64,000 nucleotides of DNA. Source: Gilliamella apicola. Its GTDB lineage: Bacteria; Pseudomonadota; Gammaproteobacteria; Enterobacterales; Orbaceae. This document shows positions 55,030-63,198 of the stretch, one piece after another; the stretch's first letter is position 1, and every line of letters begins with the position of its first letter. Both the position numbers and the translations under genes were made by a program. The DNA lies in NCBI RefSeq assembly GCF_003202915.1, contig NZ_QGLP01000006.1, positions 62,001 to 126,000 of the forward strand, given 5' to 3'. The notes below the pieces were generated by a model. It saw only the letters and a program-made list of their open reading frames with translations, had not been told where the DNA came from and made no database searches.

Positions 55030-56298
55030 CTATAAATTTTGTTTACCTAATTTACTTCCGTTACCCTTTTCTGGGGTGTCTGATTTTTTATCACGGCTTA
55101 AGAAAGCCACAGCAAATAACATGAAGCCTAAAACAACTAAACCTAAATAATTAAATGTGGTAGCTGCACCTTCAGTATCATAGAAATCACCAACATAGGT
55201 GGAGAACAATATCACCCCTACTGAGCCAGCTACTTGATAACCGATTAAAAACACGGTGGCAGATAGACGAGAATTAAAATTATTATCAATATATTTAAAT
55301 ACTGAAACTAAAATAGTTGAGATCTCCAAACAGTGCATCAGTTTTATTACTGAGATAATGACAATGCTTTCCACATGTCCGGTTAAAAATATTCGAGTTG
55401 CAGAAATAAATGCCGCAAAGATTAATGCATTTTTGGCACCAACTTTATTAACCACAAATGGTACACAAAACATAACTGCTGCTTCTAAAAAGACTTGGAA
55501 AGAATTTAAAACACCATATAGACGATAACCATCATTTACATCAGTAAATTGCTGAGTAAAAAAGACTGGAAATAACTGTTGATCATAAATGTTGTACAAA
55601 CTATAAGTACCAAGTACATAAACCACAAATATCCAAAACTTTTTAAGACCAAATACTGAGACAATCTCGTTAAAACTTAGTTTATCTTTCTTTTGGAATA
55701 CAGCTGCCGATGATTTACTTAAATCTGGTTTGAAATTCAGATTTAATACCATAAAACAGATACCGACTACTGAAGCAGCCCAAAAGTTAAGGTGTGGATT
55801 AATACTAATCAATATACCGGCGATAAAGGTACCAACAGCATAGGCGATACAGCCCCAAGTTCGGCATTGTCCAAATTCAAAATCAAACGCCCGGCTGATT
55901 TTTTCACAATAAGAATCGATTAGGCCCATACCGGCAACCCAACCAAAACCTAAGAAGAAACTACCAAAAATAACCCCAGCATAAAAATTATGTCGTAACA
56001 GCGGTTCATAAACATAAATCAGCGCAGGCGCTGCACAAGTTATGATAATGCTTTGAAACCAAATTAGATGTTTCTTTAAAACTAATTTATCTTGATACAC
56101 ACCATAAATAATCATGATAATTAACGAGATAAAATAGTTAAAAGAATAGATAATACCGGTCTGTTTTGCTGTTAAACCAATCTCTTTACTAAGCCATATT
56201 GCATAAAAAGAAAAAACAAAACTACCTGCCGCGTAATACATAATGCTATAAAACGAAGCAAACCAATAAGTTGGTTTTTTATAAAATGCACTTGTCAT
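55030..56298 (-). CDS. CscB-like oligosaccharide:H+ symporter
   Basis: A 422-residue MFS protein of the LacY/RafB/CscB family with 12 helices. It is closer to sucrose permease CscB than to LacY: CRTWGCIAYAVG-FIAGILISINPHLNFW near 144-172, IYDQQLFPVFF near 242, YGVLNSFQVFLEA near 265-277, and SVFKYIDNNFNSRLSATVFLIGYQ (parts) near 345. The Arg of the FGxxRxWG motif is conserved. AGGA precedes the ATG. First gene of a three-gene operon with GH172 and a LacI repressor. The substrate is probably a fructose-containing disaccharide rather than lactose. Confidence 0.87.
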   Translation of the reverse strand: MTSAFYKKPTYWFASFYSIMYYAAGSFVFSFYAIWLSKEIGLTAKQTGIIYSFNYFISLIIMIIYGVYQDKLVLKKHLIWFQSIIITCAAPALIYVYEPLLRHNFYAGVIFGSFFLGFGWVAGMGLIDSYCEKISRAFDFEFGQCRTWGCIAYAVGTFIAGILISINPHLNFWAASVVGICFMVLNLNFKPDLSKSSAAVFQKKDKLSFNEIVSVFGLKKFWIFVVYVLGTYSLYNIYDQQLFPVFFTQQFTDVNDGYRLYGVLNSFQVFLEAAVMFCVPFVVNKVGAKNALIFAAFISATRIFLTGHVESIVIISVIKLMHCLEISTILVSVFKYIDNNFNSRLSATVFLIGYQVAGSVGVILFSTYVGDFYDTEGAATTFNYLGLVVLGFMLFAVAFLSRDKKSDTPEKGNGSKLGKQNL

Positions 56299-56340
56299 AA
56301 TTTATCCTATAAAGAGTTAAGTACTGATTGGAGTATGAAT

Positions 56341-56356
56341 AGCTAAAAATTTAGCT
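56341..56356. promoter_or_regulatory. Palindrome in the cscB promoter region, candidate LacI-family operator
   Basis: AGCTAAA-AA-TTTAGCT has 7-base arms. It lies 43 bases before cscB, between the CRP-like site and the gene, in the 350-bp divergent gap 56299-56648. The rest of that gap is A/T-rich and shows nothing else by eye. Confidence 0.45.
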
Positions 56357-56377
56357 TTAACGGCTTTATTGGATAAA

Positions 56378-56393
56378 TGTGATCAACTTCAAA
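56378..56393. promoter_or_regulatory. CRP-like site between cscB and lgoT
   Basis: TGTGA-TCAACT-TCAAA matches 9 of 10 consensus bases with an A/T-rich left flank (AAATGTGA). It could serve the divergent cscB or lgoT promoters. Confidence 0.55.
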
Positions 56394-56648
56394 ATTATTT
56401 TATTTATCCTAAAAAAATCTAATTTGTTAACAGCGCAATGATTATAAAAAACAGATAAAAAACAGAAAAATATTATCCCAACCACAATCAAGGAAATAAT
56501 TCCTTATCTAAAGCTAATAATTTTTTAATATCAAAATAATCATTATTAAAAAAATAACTTATTAAAAGTTACTCCTTTACTAGTTCAATTATTAATAATG
56601 ATGATTAAACGAATATATTATTTAACCATTTGTAAAAAGAGGTTTTTT

Positions 56649-57926
56649 ATGCCTAAACAGAATAGTCGTGTTCGATTTCATATAGCAATACTTATGCTAT
56701 TTGCCATAATAATTAATTATTTAGATAGAACTGTAATGTCTGCTGCTGCACCTATTATTGCTACAGATTTAAATATTTCACCTGAAGCGATGGGATGGAT
56801 AATGTCTGCATTTTTCTTAAGTTATGCATGTTGCCAAATACCTGCCGGCTTCCTTGCGGATAGATTTGGACAGCGAAAGACGTTAGCTGGTTCGGTAACT
56901 TGGTGGTCATTAGCCACAGGTGCAACAGCATTAGCAACCACACCTATTGGCTTTATTTTTGCTCGAGTATTTATGGGCGTTGGAGAAGCAGCTGCATACC
57001 CTTGTAATGGTGGTATAACGGCAAAATGGTTCCCAGATAGAGAAAGAGGACGTGTCACTTCACTATTTGATAGTGGTTCAAGATTTGGTACCGCCTTTGC
57101 CATGCCTCTGGTTGTTTGGATCATTGCTTGTTGGGGATGGCATGCGGCATTCTTTATTTGCGGAGGATTAGGACTGATTTGGGTGGTTTGGTGGTTATGT
57201 GTCTATCAAGACCCTGAACAACATCCGAAGATTAGTGAAACAGAACTTAAATACATTCGCGATGGACAAGTAAAAAAAGAAGGAATCGACAAAATACAAC
57301 CAATGAAATGGTATCAATTATTAAAATACCGAAATGTCGTTGCTATGTGTATTGGATTCTTCATGCTTAATTATGCTGTCTATTTTTTCATTACTTGGTT
57401 CCCTACTTACTTAATGAAAGAAAGAGGTTTAAGTCTAACAGAAATGGGCTTCCTAGCGATGCTACCTCCGCTATGTGGGATAATTGGCCAATGGGTTGGT
57501 GGCTGGCTAACTGATTTTATTTATATAAAAACCAATAATATCAATGTTGCCCGAAAAGTGAATTTAGTTTGTGGCATGCTAGTTGCAACTTCAATCTCAC
57601 TTGCTGGATTAGTCGACTCGATATCAGTTATGATGATGTTATTATGTATATCTTATATAGGTTTAGCTTTTGCTGGTTCAGCAATCTGGTGTTTACCTGG
57701 AGATATTGCACCAAGAAATATGACATCAGTTTTAGGCGGCATTCAAAATACCGTATCAAATTGTGGTGGTATTTTAGGACCAATTGTAACAGGCTACATT
57801 ATCGGAGCAACAGGTTCATTTATGTATGCTTTAGTTGTTTCTGGATGCGCTTGTGCAATAGGCGCATTGGTTTATTTATTAGTATTAAAAGATATTAAGC
57901 CGATTACCGTAAACGAATCGATTTAA
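56649..57926 (+). CDS. MFS sugar-acid:H+ symporter, LgoT-like (L-galactonate/hexuronate)
   Basis: A 425-residue anion:cation symporter of the GudP/DgoT/LgoT/ExuT family. Signature segments: INYLDRTVMSAAAP in helix 1, FGQRKTLAGSVTWW near 66, GVGEAAAYPCNGGITAKWFPDRERG (parts; about 108-132) and a GGIQNTVSNCGGILGPIVTG region near 360. AAAGAGG lies 6 bases before the ATG at 56649; an earlier in-frame ATG at 56598 adds 17 residues without support. It is followed by a terminator and a LgoR-like gene, then uxaB, a dehydrogenase and uxaA, the same partners as E. coli lgoTRD plus uxa. The substrate could equally be galacturonate. Confidence 0.75.
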   Translation: MPKQNSRVRFHIAILMLFAIIINYLDRTVMSAAAPIIATDLNISPEAMGWIMSAFFLSYACCQIPAGFLADRFGQRKTLAGSVTWWSLATGATALATTPIGFIFARVFMGVGEAAAYPCNGGITAKWFPDRERGRVTSLFDSGSRFGTAFAMPLVVWIIACWGWHAAFFICGGLGLIWVVWWLCVYQDPEQHPKISETELKYIRDGQVKKEGIDKIQPMKWYQLLKYRNVVAMCIGFFMLNYAVYFFITWFPTYLMKERGLSLTEMGFLAMLPPLCGIIGQWVGGWLTDFIYIKTNNINVARKVNLVCGMLVATSISLAGLVDSISVMMMLLCISYIGLAFAGSAIWCLPGDIAPRNMTSVLGGIQNTVSNCGGILGPIVTGYIIGATGSFMYALVVSGCACAIGALVYLLVLKDIKPITVNESI

Positions 57927-57955
57927 TAACATTAGGAAATTAACCATTATGTCTG

Positions 57956-57988
57956 AAAATTCTACCAAAACTTTTGTGTAGAATTTTT
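57956..57988 (+). terminator. Terminator after the lgoT-like gene, overlapping a 10-codon reading frame
   Basis: AAAATTCTAC/GTAGAATTTT stem followed by T. A tiny frame MSENSTKTFV (57949-57981) with AGGAAAT upstream runs through the hairpin; it may be a leader peptide, a gene remnant or chance. Confidence 0.7.
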
Positions 57989-58032
57989 ATAAACTCAAAT
58001 TTTTATATTAAAAAATTATTGAGAAACGTAAT

Positions 58033-58950
58033 ATGGGCAGAAGTAAAACATTAAGACAAAATACAATTAATCAATTTATTGATTGCATCAATAACAAAAT
58101 ATTATCTTTTCCTCTTCCTTCTATATCAATTCTTGCTGATGCTTTTAATGTCAGTCGCACGACAATTAGAGCGGTATTAGATTATTTATGTCAAGCCGGA
58201 ATTTTAGTCTTTGAAGAAGGAGAATATCGTCAACTAAGACAACCAACCTCAGAAGATAAAATTGCATGTGTATTTGAAAAAAGGAATATTCAAGATAAAA
58301 AATTTGAGCACTATTTTTACCATTTAATCAATAGTAAAAAAATCCTACCTGGAGATAATTTTAATGAAATCCAATTAGCTAAAGATACCAATGTTAGCCC
58401 ATTTGTAGTCCGTGAATTTTTATTACGATTTTTACATTATGGACTAATTGATAATGTAAAAAAAGGCGAATGGAAATTAGAAACCTTCGCTAATGACTAT
58501 GCTGAAAAATTATATGAATTTCGTTGTATATTAGAAGTTTTTGCCCTTAAAACCTTCATGGCTCAACCTTATGATCATATCAACTGGATTAAAGCTAAAG
58601 AGTTATTAGAACGACATAAACAACTTCAAACCAATATACAACATGAATACAGACTATTTTCAACGCTTGATCGCGATTTTCACGAACTGATTTTATCTTG
58701 TAATAACAACCCTTTTTTCATGCAATCTTTTGATTTAATATCCGTCATATTTCATTTTCATTATCAATGGGATAGTAGTGATTTAAAACAACGAAATAGT
58801 ATTGCCGTATCTGAACATATTGCAGTGTTAACAGCAATTCTACAAAAAAATGAGCAAGCAGCTACAACAGCATTATGTCGACATCTCAATACTGCTAAAA
58901 AGTCAATGCAAGAATCAATTGGAAGAACATCAGCAATAAAAAACAGATAA
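58033..58950 (+). CDS. GntR-family regulator with tandem winged helices, LgoR-like
   Basis: A 305-residue regulator. A first winged helix (about 8-68, SILADAFNVSRTTIRAVLDYL) is followed by a second one (about 90-150, EIQLAKDTNVSPFVVREFLLRF), then an FCD effector domain (about 155-290, with DRDFHELILSCNNNPFF). The doubled DNA-binding head is unusual in the GntR class, though E. coli LgoR (YjjM) is of about the same length and the same context, next to lgoT and lgoD. It probably controls this hexuronate/galactonate cluster. GAAACG is a weak ribosome binding site. Confidence 0.8.
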   Translation: MGRSKTLRQNTINQFIDCINNKILSFPLPSISILADAFNVSRTTIRAVLDYLCQAGILVFEEGEYRQLRQPTSEDKIACVFEKRNIQDKKFEHYFYHLINSKKILPGDNFNEIQLAKDTNVSPFVVREFLLRFLHYGLIDNVKKGEWKLETFANDYAEKLYEFRCILEVFALKTFMAQPYDHINWIKAKELLERHKQLQTNIQHEYRLFSTLDRDFHELILSCNNNPFFMQSFDLISVIFHFHYQWDSSDLKQRNSIAVSEHIAVLTAILQKNEQAATTALCRHLNTAKKSMQESIGRTSAIKNR

Positions 58951-59021
58951 AAAACAAAAAAGTTATATCTTCAACACGAAACCACTAAAAAAAAACATCG
59001 CATAATTTGTCATCTTTTATA

Positions 59022-59058
59022 GTTCTCTTTACCTACTAATCAATTAGATAAAGAGAAC
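59022..59058 (+). promoter_or_regulatory. Long inverted repeat that includes the uxaB ribosome binding site
   Basis: GTTCTCTTTA/TAAAGAGAAC (10 bp, perfect) encloses CTAAT-CA-ATTAG. The AAAGAG ribosome binding site of uxaB is in the 3' arm, 5 bases before the ATG at 59064. It could be an RNA structure masking translation or a DNA operator for the GntR regulator. Confidence 0.65.
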
Positions 59059-59063
59059 ATTAT

Positions 59064-60503
59064 ATGAATAAACAATTAAATCGAACCAATTTCCCTGGAC
59101 CGGTATACCCTGAAAAAATAATTCAATTTGGCGAAGGTAATTTTTTAAGAGCTTTTGTTGATTGGATTATAGATATTCTCAATGAGAAAACCGACTTCAA
59201 TAGTGGTGTGACGATTGCAAGACCAATTGATACCCATCAACCATCTATCAATGAACAAGACGGTCTTTATACCACCATTATTCGAGGTATTAACGAACAA
59301 GGTGAAACGATAGCCACACCAAGAATTATTTATTCTGTAAACCAAGAAATATTGATTTATAAACAATACCAACAATTTTTAAAATCTGCTGAAAATCCCG
59401 ATTTAGAGTTTATCTTCTCTAACACCACTGAAGCCGGTATATCCTTTAATAATAACGATAAACTAACTGACACACCACCATCATCATTCCCAGCTAAATT
59501 AACAGCTTTTTTACATCACCGTTTCCAATTTTTTAAAGGTGAAAAAAACAGAGGATTAATCATCATCCCATGTGAACTTATTGATTATAACGGAGATAAA
59601 TTAAAAGAATTAATTCTTAAATATGCAAAATTATGGCAACTCAATGATGATTTCATCACTTGGATAAATGAACACAATACGTTTTGCTCAACACTGGTCG
59701 ATCGTATCGTCACCGGTTATCCAAAAGACGAAGCGCTACAAATTGCAAATGACCTTGGTTATCAAGATCGTTTTTTAGATACCGGTGAATATTTTCATTT
59801 GTTTGTTATCCAAGGTCCAAATTGGTTAAAACAAAAACTGAAATTAGATCAGGTCGATCTCAATATATTAGTCGTTGAAGATATCAAACCATATAAAGAA
59901 AGAAAAGTTGGTATTCTAAATGGTGCTCATACCGCCATGGTACCGGTTGCCTATCTTTCTGGTTTACGCACTGTTGGCGAAAGTATGAACGATCCGCAAA
60001 TTGCAACGTTCATCAAGAATTTACTTAATCAAGAAGTCATACCTACACTATCATTAGATAAACAAGAGCTAGAAAAATTCGCTGACGAAGTTTTAAAACG
60101 ATTTAAAAATCCATTTATTAAACATGAATTAATGTCTATTGCATTAAATTCATTAACAAAATTTAAAACTCGCTTATTGCCACAATTATTGACCTATAGT
60201 CAAAAATTCAAAAAACCACCAACTTACATTTCATTTTCATTAGCGGCGCTTATCGCCTTTTATCAAGGCGAATATCAAGGTCAAGCTATTGAACTCACTG
60301 ATGATGCTCATTTACTCGATAAATTTAAACAGTGGCAACCTCTCTATAAAAATGACTGCAAAGCACTCGTCACTAATATTTTGGGATTAAGTGAGCATTG
60401 GGACCGTAATTTAAATGAAATTGCTGGGTTAACAGAGTTAGTCACTGAGTATCTCGAAAAGATTTTATCAAACGATATCAAACTTTATATTCCAAAAAAT
60501 TAA
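59064..60503 (+). CDS. uxaB: Tagaturonate reductase (altronate oxidoreductase)
   Basis: Reduces D-tagaturonate to D-altronate with NADH. The 479-residue long-chain mannitol dehydrogenase family protein has the UxaB start RTNFPGPVYPEKIIQFGEGNFLRAFVDW (parts; about 7-34), SNTTEAGI near 119, STLVDRIVTGYP near 211, and KVGILNGAHTAMVPVAYL near 289. It differs from UxuB in these blocks. Adjacent to the dehydrogenase and uxaA genes, with which it probably forms an operon. Confidence 0.95.
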   Translation: MNKQLNRTNFPGPVYPEKIIQFGEGNFLRAFVDWIIDILNEKTDFNSGVTIARPIDTHQPSINEQDGLYTTIIRGINEQGETIATPRIIYSVNQEILIYKQYQQFLKSAENPDLEFIFSNTTEAGISFNNNDKLTDTPPSSFPAKLTAFLHHRFQFFKGEKNRGLIIIPCELIDYNGDKLKELILKYAKLWQLNDDFITWINEHNTFCSTLVDRIVTGYPKDEALQIANDLGYQDRFLDTGEYFHLFVIQGPNWLKQKLKLDQVDLNILVVEDIKPYKERKVGILNGAHTAMVPVAYLSGLRTVGESMNDPQIATFIKNLLNQEVIPTLSLDKQELEKFADEVLKRFKNPFIKHELMSIALNSLTKFKTRLLPQLLTYSQKFKKPPTYISFSLAALIAFYQGEYQGQAIELTDDAHLLDKFKQWQPLYKNDCKALVTNILGLSEHWDRNLNEIAGLTELVTEYLEKILSNDIKLYIPKN

Positions 60504-60521
60504 ATTATAGGAGCAAAAAAT

Positions 60522-61547
60522 ATGACTAAAATGAAATATATTGTAATTCCTGAACCCGGTAAGGTTGAAGTAAAGGAAATGGATAAACCGCTATTACAGC
60601 CAGGAGAAGCAATTCTAAAAGTACTCTATGGCGGAATTTGTGGTTCCGATATGGGCACCTATAAAGGAACCTTCCTTTATGCTAGTTATCCTCGTATCCC
60701 GGGACATGAATTTTCAGCCGAAGTCGTTGAAGTTGCCGATAATGATTATGGTATAAAACCAGGTATGATTGTTACCGCAAATCCTTACTTCAATTGTGGT
60801 AAATGCTATTCATGCCGACGTGGATTTGTTAACTGTTGTACCAGTAATCAGACACTCGGCGCTCAACGTGATGGTATTTTCCGACAATATTATAGTATGC
60901 CAATTGAGCGTATTTATGATGGTAAAGGCTTAGATGCTTTAACATTATCAATGATCGAACCTTTCTGCATTAGTTATCACTCAGTTCAACGCACCGCGGT
61001 TAAACAAGGCGATAAAGTATTAGTTGTCGGTGCTGGGCCGATCGGTTTGTTTGCTGTCATGGCTGCAGTATTAAAAGGGGCTGAGGTATATGTTAGTGAT
61101 GTAATGCAATCAAGACTAGACAAAGCGCTTTCACTAGGGGCAAAAGGCATTATTAGAACCGATAAGGAAGATTTTGCAGAATGTGTTAAATCAATCACTA
61201 ATGGCGATGGCTTTGATGTCTGTATTGAGTGTGCAGGGTTACCACAAACATTCCAAAATTGTATCGATGCTGCCGCATATCGAGGTAGAGTTGGCTTAGT
61301 AGGCGTGAGTAAACAAAAACTAGACTTTGCCTTTACTCAAATTCAAACCAAAGAATTAGATATATTTGGCTCTCGTAACGCATTGAAAAAAGATTTTGTT
61401 GAATTAATTGATTTAGTCTGCTCAGGAAAATGTGACGTCAAAAAAATCATTACCGATGTTTACGAATTAGAAAATGCTGAAAATGCTTTCAAAGAAATGC
61501 GGGATGATCCAAGTAATCGATTAAAATCAGTGATAAAAATAAATTAA
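60522..61547 (+). CDS. Zinc-dependent alcohol dehydrogenase, LgoD-like (L-galactonate 5-dehydrogenase candidate)
   Basis: A 341-residue medium-chain dehydrogenase. Catalytic zinc ligands are in GGICGSDM (C40) and GHEFSAEV (H62-E63); the structural zinc cysteines are in CGKCYSCRRGFVNCC (about 92-106); the NAD motif is VVGAGPIGLFAV near 167-178. IEPFCISYHSVQR near 148 and a FGSRNALKKDF block near 284 resemble E. coli LgoD (YjjN). LgoD oxidises L-galactonate to D-tagaturonate, which UxaB next door would use. L-gulonate or another aldonate is an alternative substrate. AGGAG precedes the ATG. Confidence 0.8.
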   Translation: MTKMKYIVIPEPGKVEVKEMDKPLLQPGEAILKVLYGGICGSDMGTYKGTFLYASYPRIPGHEFSAEVVEVADNDYGIKPGMIVTANPYFNCGKCYSCRRGFVNCCTSNQTLGAQRDGIFRQYYSMPIERIYDGKGLDALTLSMIEPFCISYHSVQRTAVKQGDKVLVVGAGPIGLFAVMAAVLKGAEVYVSDVMQSRLDKALSLGAKGIIRTDKEDFAECVKSITNGDGFDVCIECAGLPQTFQNCIDAAAYRGRVGLVGVSKQKLDFAFTQIQTKELDIFGSRNALKKDFVELIDLVCSGKCDVKKIITDVYELENAENAFKEMRDDPSNRLKSVIKIN

Positions 61548-61560
61548 ATACTCTTTTAAT

Positions 61561-61598
61561 CATTTCCGTTACTACTTCATTAGTAAGTAACGGAAATG
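61561..61598 (+). other. Intercistronic hairpin before uxaA
   Basis: CATTTCCGTTACT/AGTAACGGAAATG, a perfect 13-bp stem with a 12-base loop, ends 10 bases before the AAGGAAG ribosome binding site of uxaA. No U-tract; a role in mRNA stability or partial attenuation is possible. Confidence 0.65.
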
Positions 61599-61618
61599 CG
61601 TATTTAAAGGAAGAATGA

Positions 61619-63136
61619 ATGAAAAAAACAATTAAAATTAATAACAATGATAATGTTATTATTGCATTAGAAGAATTGTATCCGGGCGATAAAGTAATCT
61701 ACCAAGACGCGAAGCAGCAGAACGAAGTAACCATATTACAAAATATACCTTTTGGACATAAAGTAGCCATTAAACCAATAACAATTGGTGAAAACATTAT
61801 CAAATATGGGTTTCCAATTGGCCATGCTACCCAAATTATTCAAGCGGGTGAACATGTTCACACATTTAATATAAAAACCAATCTTGCCGAACTTAATCAA
61901 TATCAATATCAACCAGTTGATGAAATAATTTCAACTACCTTACCTGATAGAGAGGTTAAAATATATCGAAGAAAAAACCAGGATATCGGAATTAGGAACG
62001 AATTATGGATTATTCCAACTGTTGGCTGTGTAAATGGTATTGCCAATCAAATACGCAAACAATTTTTGTCTGAAATTCAGCAAGATATTTTACTCAATCA
62101 ATCATTCTTTGATGGTATTCACTTACTTTCTCATCCTTATGGTTGTTCCCAGTTAGGAGCCGACCATCAAGCAACTAAAAAAATATTACAAAACATGGTT
62201 AAGCATCCCAATGCCGGCGGGGTGTTAGTAATCGGATTAGGTTGCGAAAATAATCAACTAAATGCTTTTAAAGAGAGTCTGGGTGAATATGATAGTAGCC
62301 GAGTAAAATTCATGATTGCCCAAGAAGTTGAAGATGAAATCCAACAAGGGGTCAGTTACTTACATGAGCTATATCAAACTATGAAATCAGATAAACGCGA
62401 GACTGGTAAGTTAAGTGAACTCAAATTTGGACTTGAATGCGGTGGTTCCGATGGTTTATCCGGTATCACAGCTAATCCTTTATTAGGAAAATTCTCAGAT
62501 TATGTTATTTCTCATGGTGGCACTAGCGTACTAACTGAAGTACCTGAAATGTTTGGTGCAGAAACGATATTAATGTCTCATTGTATTGACTCATCAGTCT
62601 TTGACAAAACGGTAAGCATGATTAATAATTTCAAACGATATTTTATGTCATATAACCAACCCATTTATGAAAACCCGTCCCCAGGTAATAAAGTTGGTGG
62701 CATTACAACGCTTGAAGATAAATCACTAGGTTGTACCCAAAAAGCCGGAATGAGTAAAGTTATGGATGTTTTAGAATATGGCGACATGCTTGCAAAATCA
62801 GGGCTTAATTTGTTATCCGCTCCGGGCAATGATGCAGTGGCAACAGGTGCTTTAGCCGCTTCAGGTTGTCATATGGTACTATTTTCAACCGGTCGCGGTA
62901 CGCCTTATGGCGGAATAGTTCCTACCGTTAAAATATCGACAAATTCGGCTCTTGCACAAAGAAAAAAACATTGGATAGACTTTGATGCTGGTCAATTAGT
63001 CAATGAAATAAAAATGGAGCAATTACTTGATCAATTTATTAATTTAATTGTCGATATAACCAATGGCAAACAGACATGTAATGAAATTAATGAATTTCGT
63101 GATTTAACCATTTTCAAAAATGGCGTCACTGAATAG
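61619..63136 (+). CDS. uxaA: Altronate dehydratase
   Basis: Dehydrates D-altronate to 2-keto-3-deoxygluconate. The 505-residue protein has the N-terminal SAF domain (about 10-85, FGHKVAIKPI, YGFPIGHATQ, GEHVHTFN) and the large catalytic domain with RNELWIIPTVGCVN near 123, SHPYGCSQLG near 170, GLECGGSDGLSG near 276 and SAPGNDAVATGALAASGC near 400. AAGGAAG precedes the ATG. Last gene before the convergent GH28 gene. Confidence 0.96.
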   Translation: MKKTIKINNNDNVIIALEELYPGDKVIYQDAKQQNEVTILQNIPFGHKVAIKPITIGENIIKYGFPIGHATQIIQAGEHVHTFNIKTNLAELNQYQYQPVDEIISTTLPDREVKIYRRKNQDIGIRNELWIIPTVGCVNGIANQIRKQFLSEIQQDILLNQSFFDGIHLLSHPYGCSQLGADHQATKKILQNMVKHPNAGGVLVIGLGCENNQLNAFKESLGEYDSSRVKFMIAQEVEDEIQQGVSYLHELYQTMKSDKRETGKLSELKFGLECGGSDGLSGITANPLLGKFSDYVISHGGTSVLTEVPEMFGAETILMSHCIDSSVFDKTVSMINNFKRYFMSYNQPIYENPSPGNKVGGITTLEDKSLGCTQKAGMSKVMDVLEYGDMLAKSGLNLLSAPGNDAVATGALAASGCHMVLFSTGRGTPYGGIVPTVKISTNSALAQRKKHWIDFDAGQLVNEIKMEQLLDQFINLIVDITNGKQTCNEINEFRDLTIFKNGVTE

Positions 63137-63153
63137 TACTCACAAATAAAAAT

Positions 63154-63187
63154 AAAATAACCGCTGACTCTATGCCGCGGTTATTTT
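63154..63187. terminator. Bidirectional terminator between uxaA and the GH28 gene
   Basis: AAAATAACCGC/GCGGTTATTTT, an 11-bp perfect stem with A and T tracts on the two sides, between convergent genes. Confidence 0.85.
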
Positions 63188-63198
63188 AGCGATCATAC

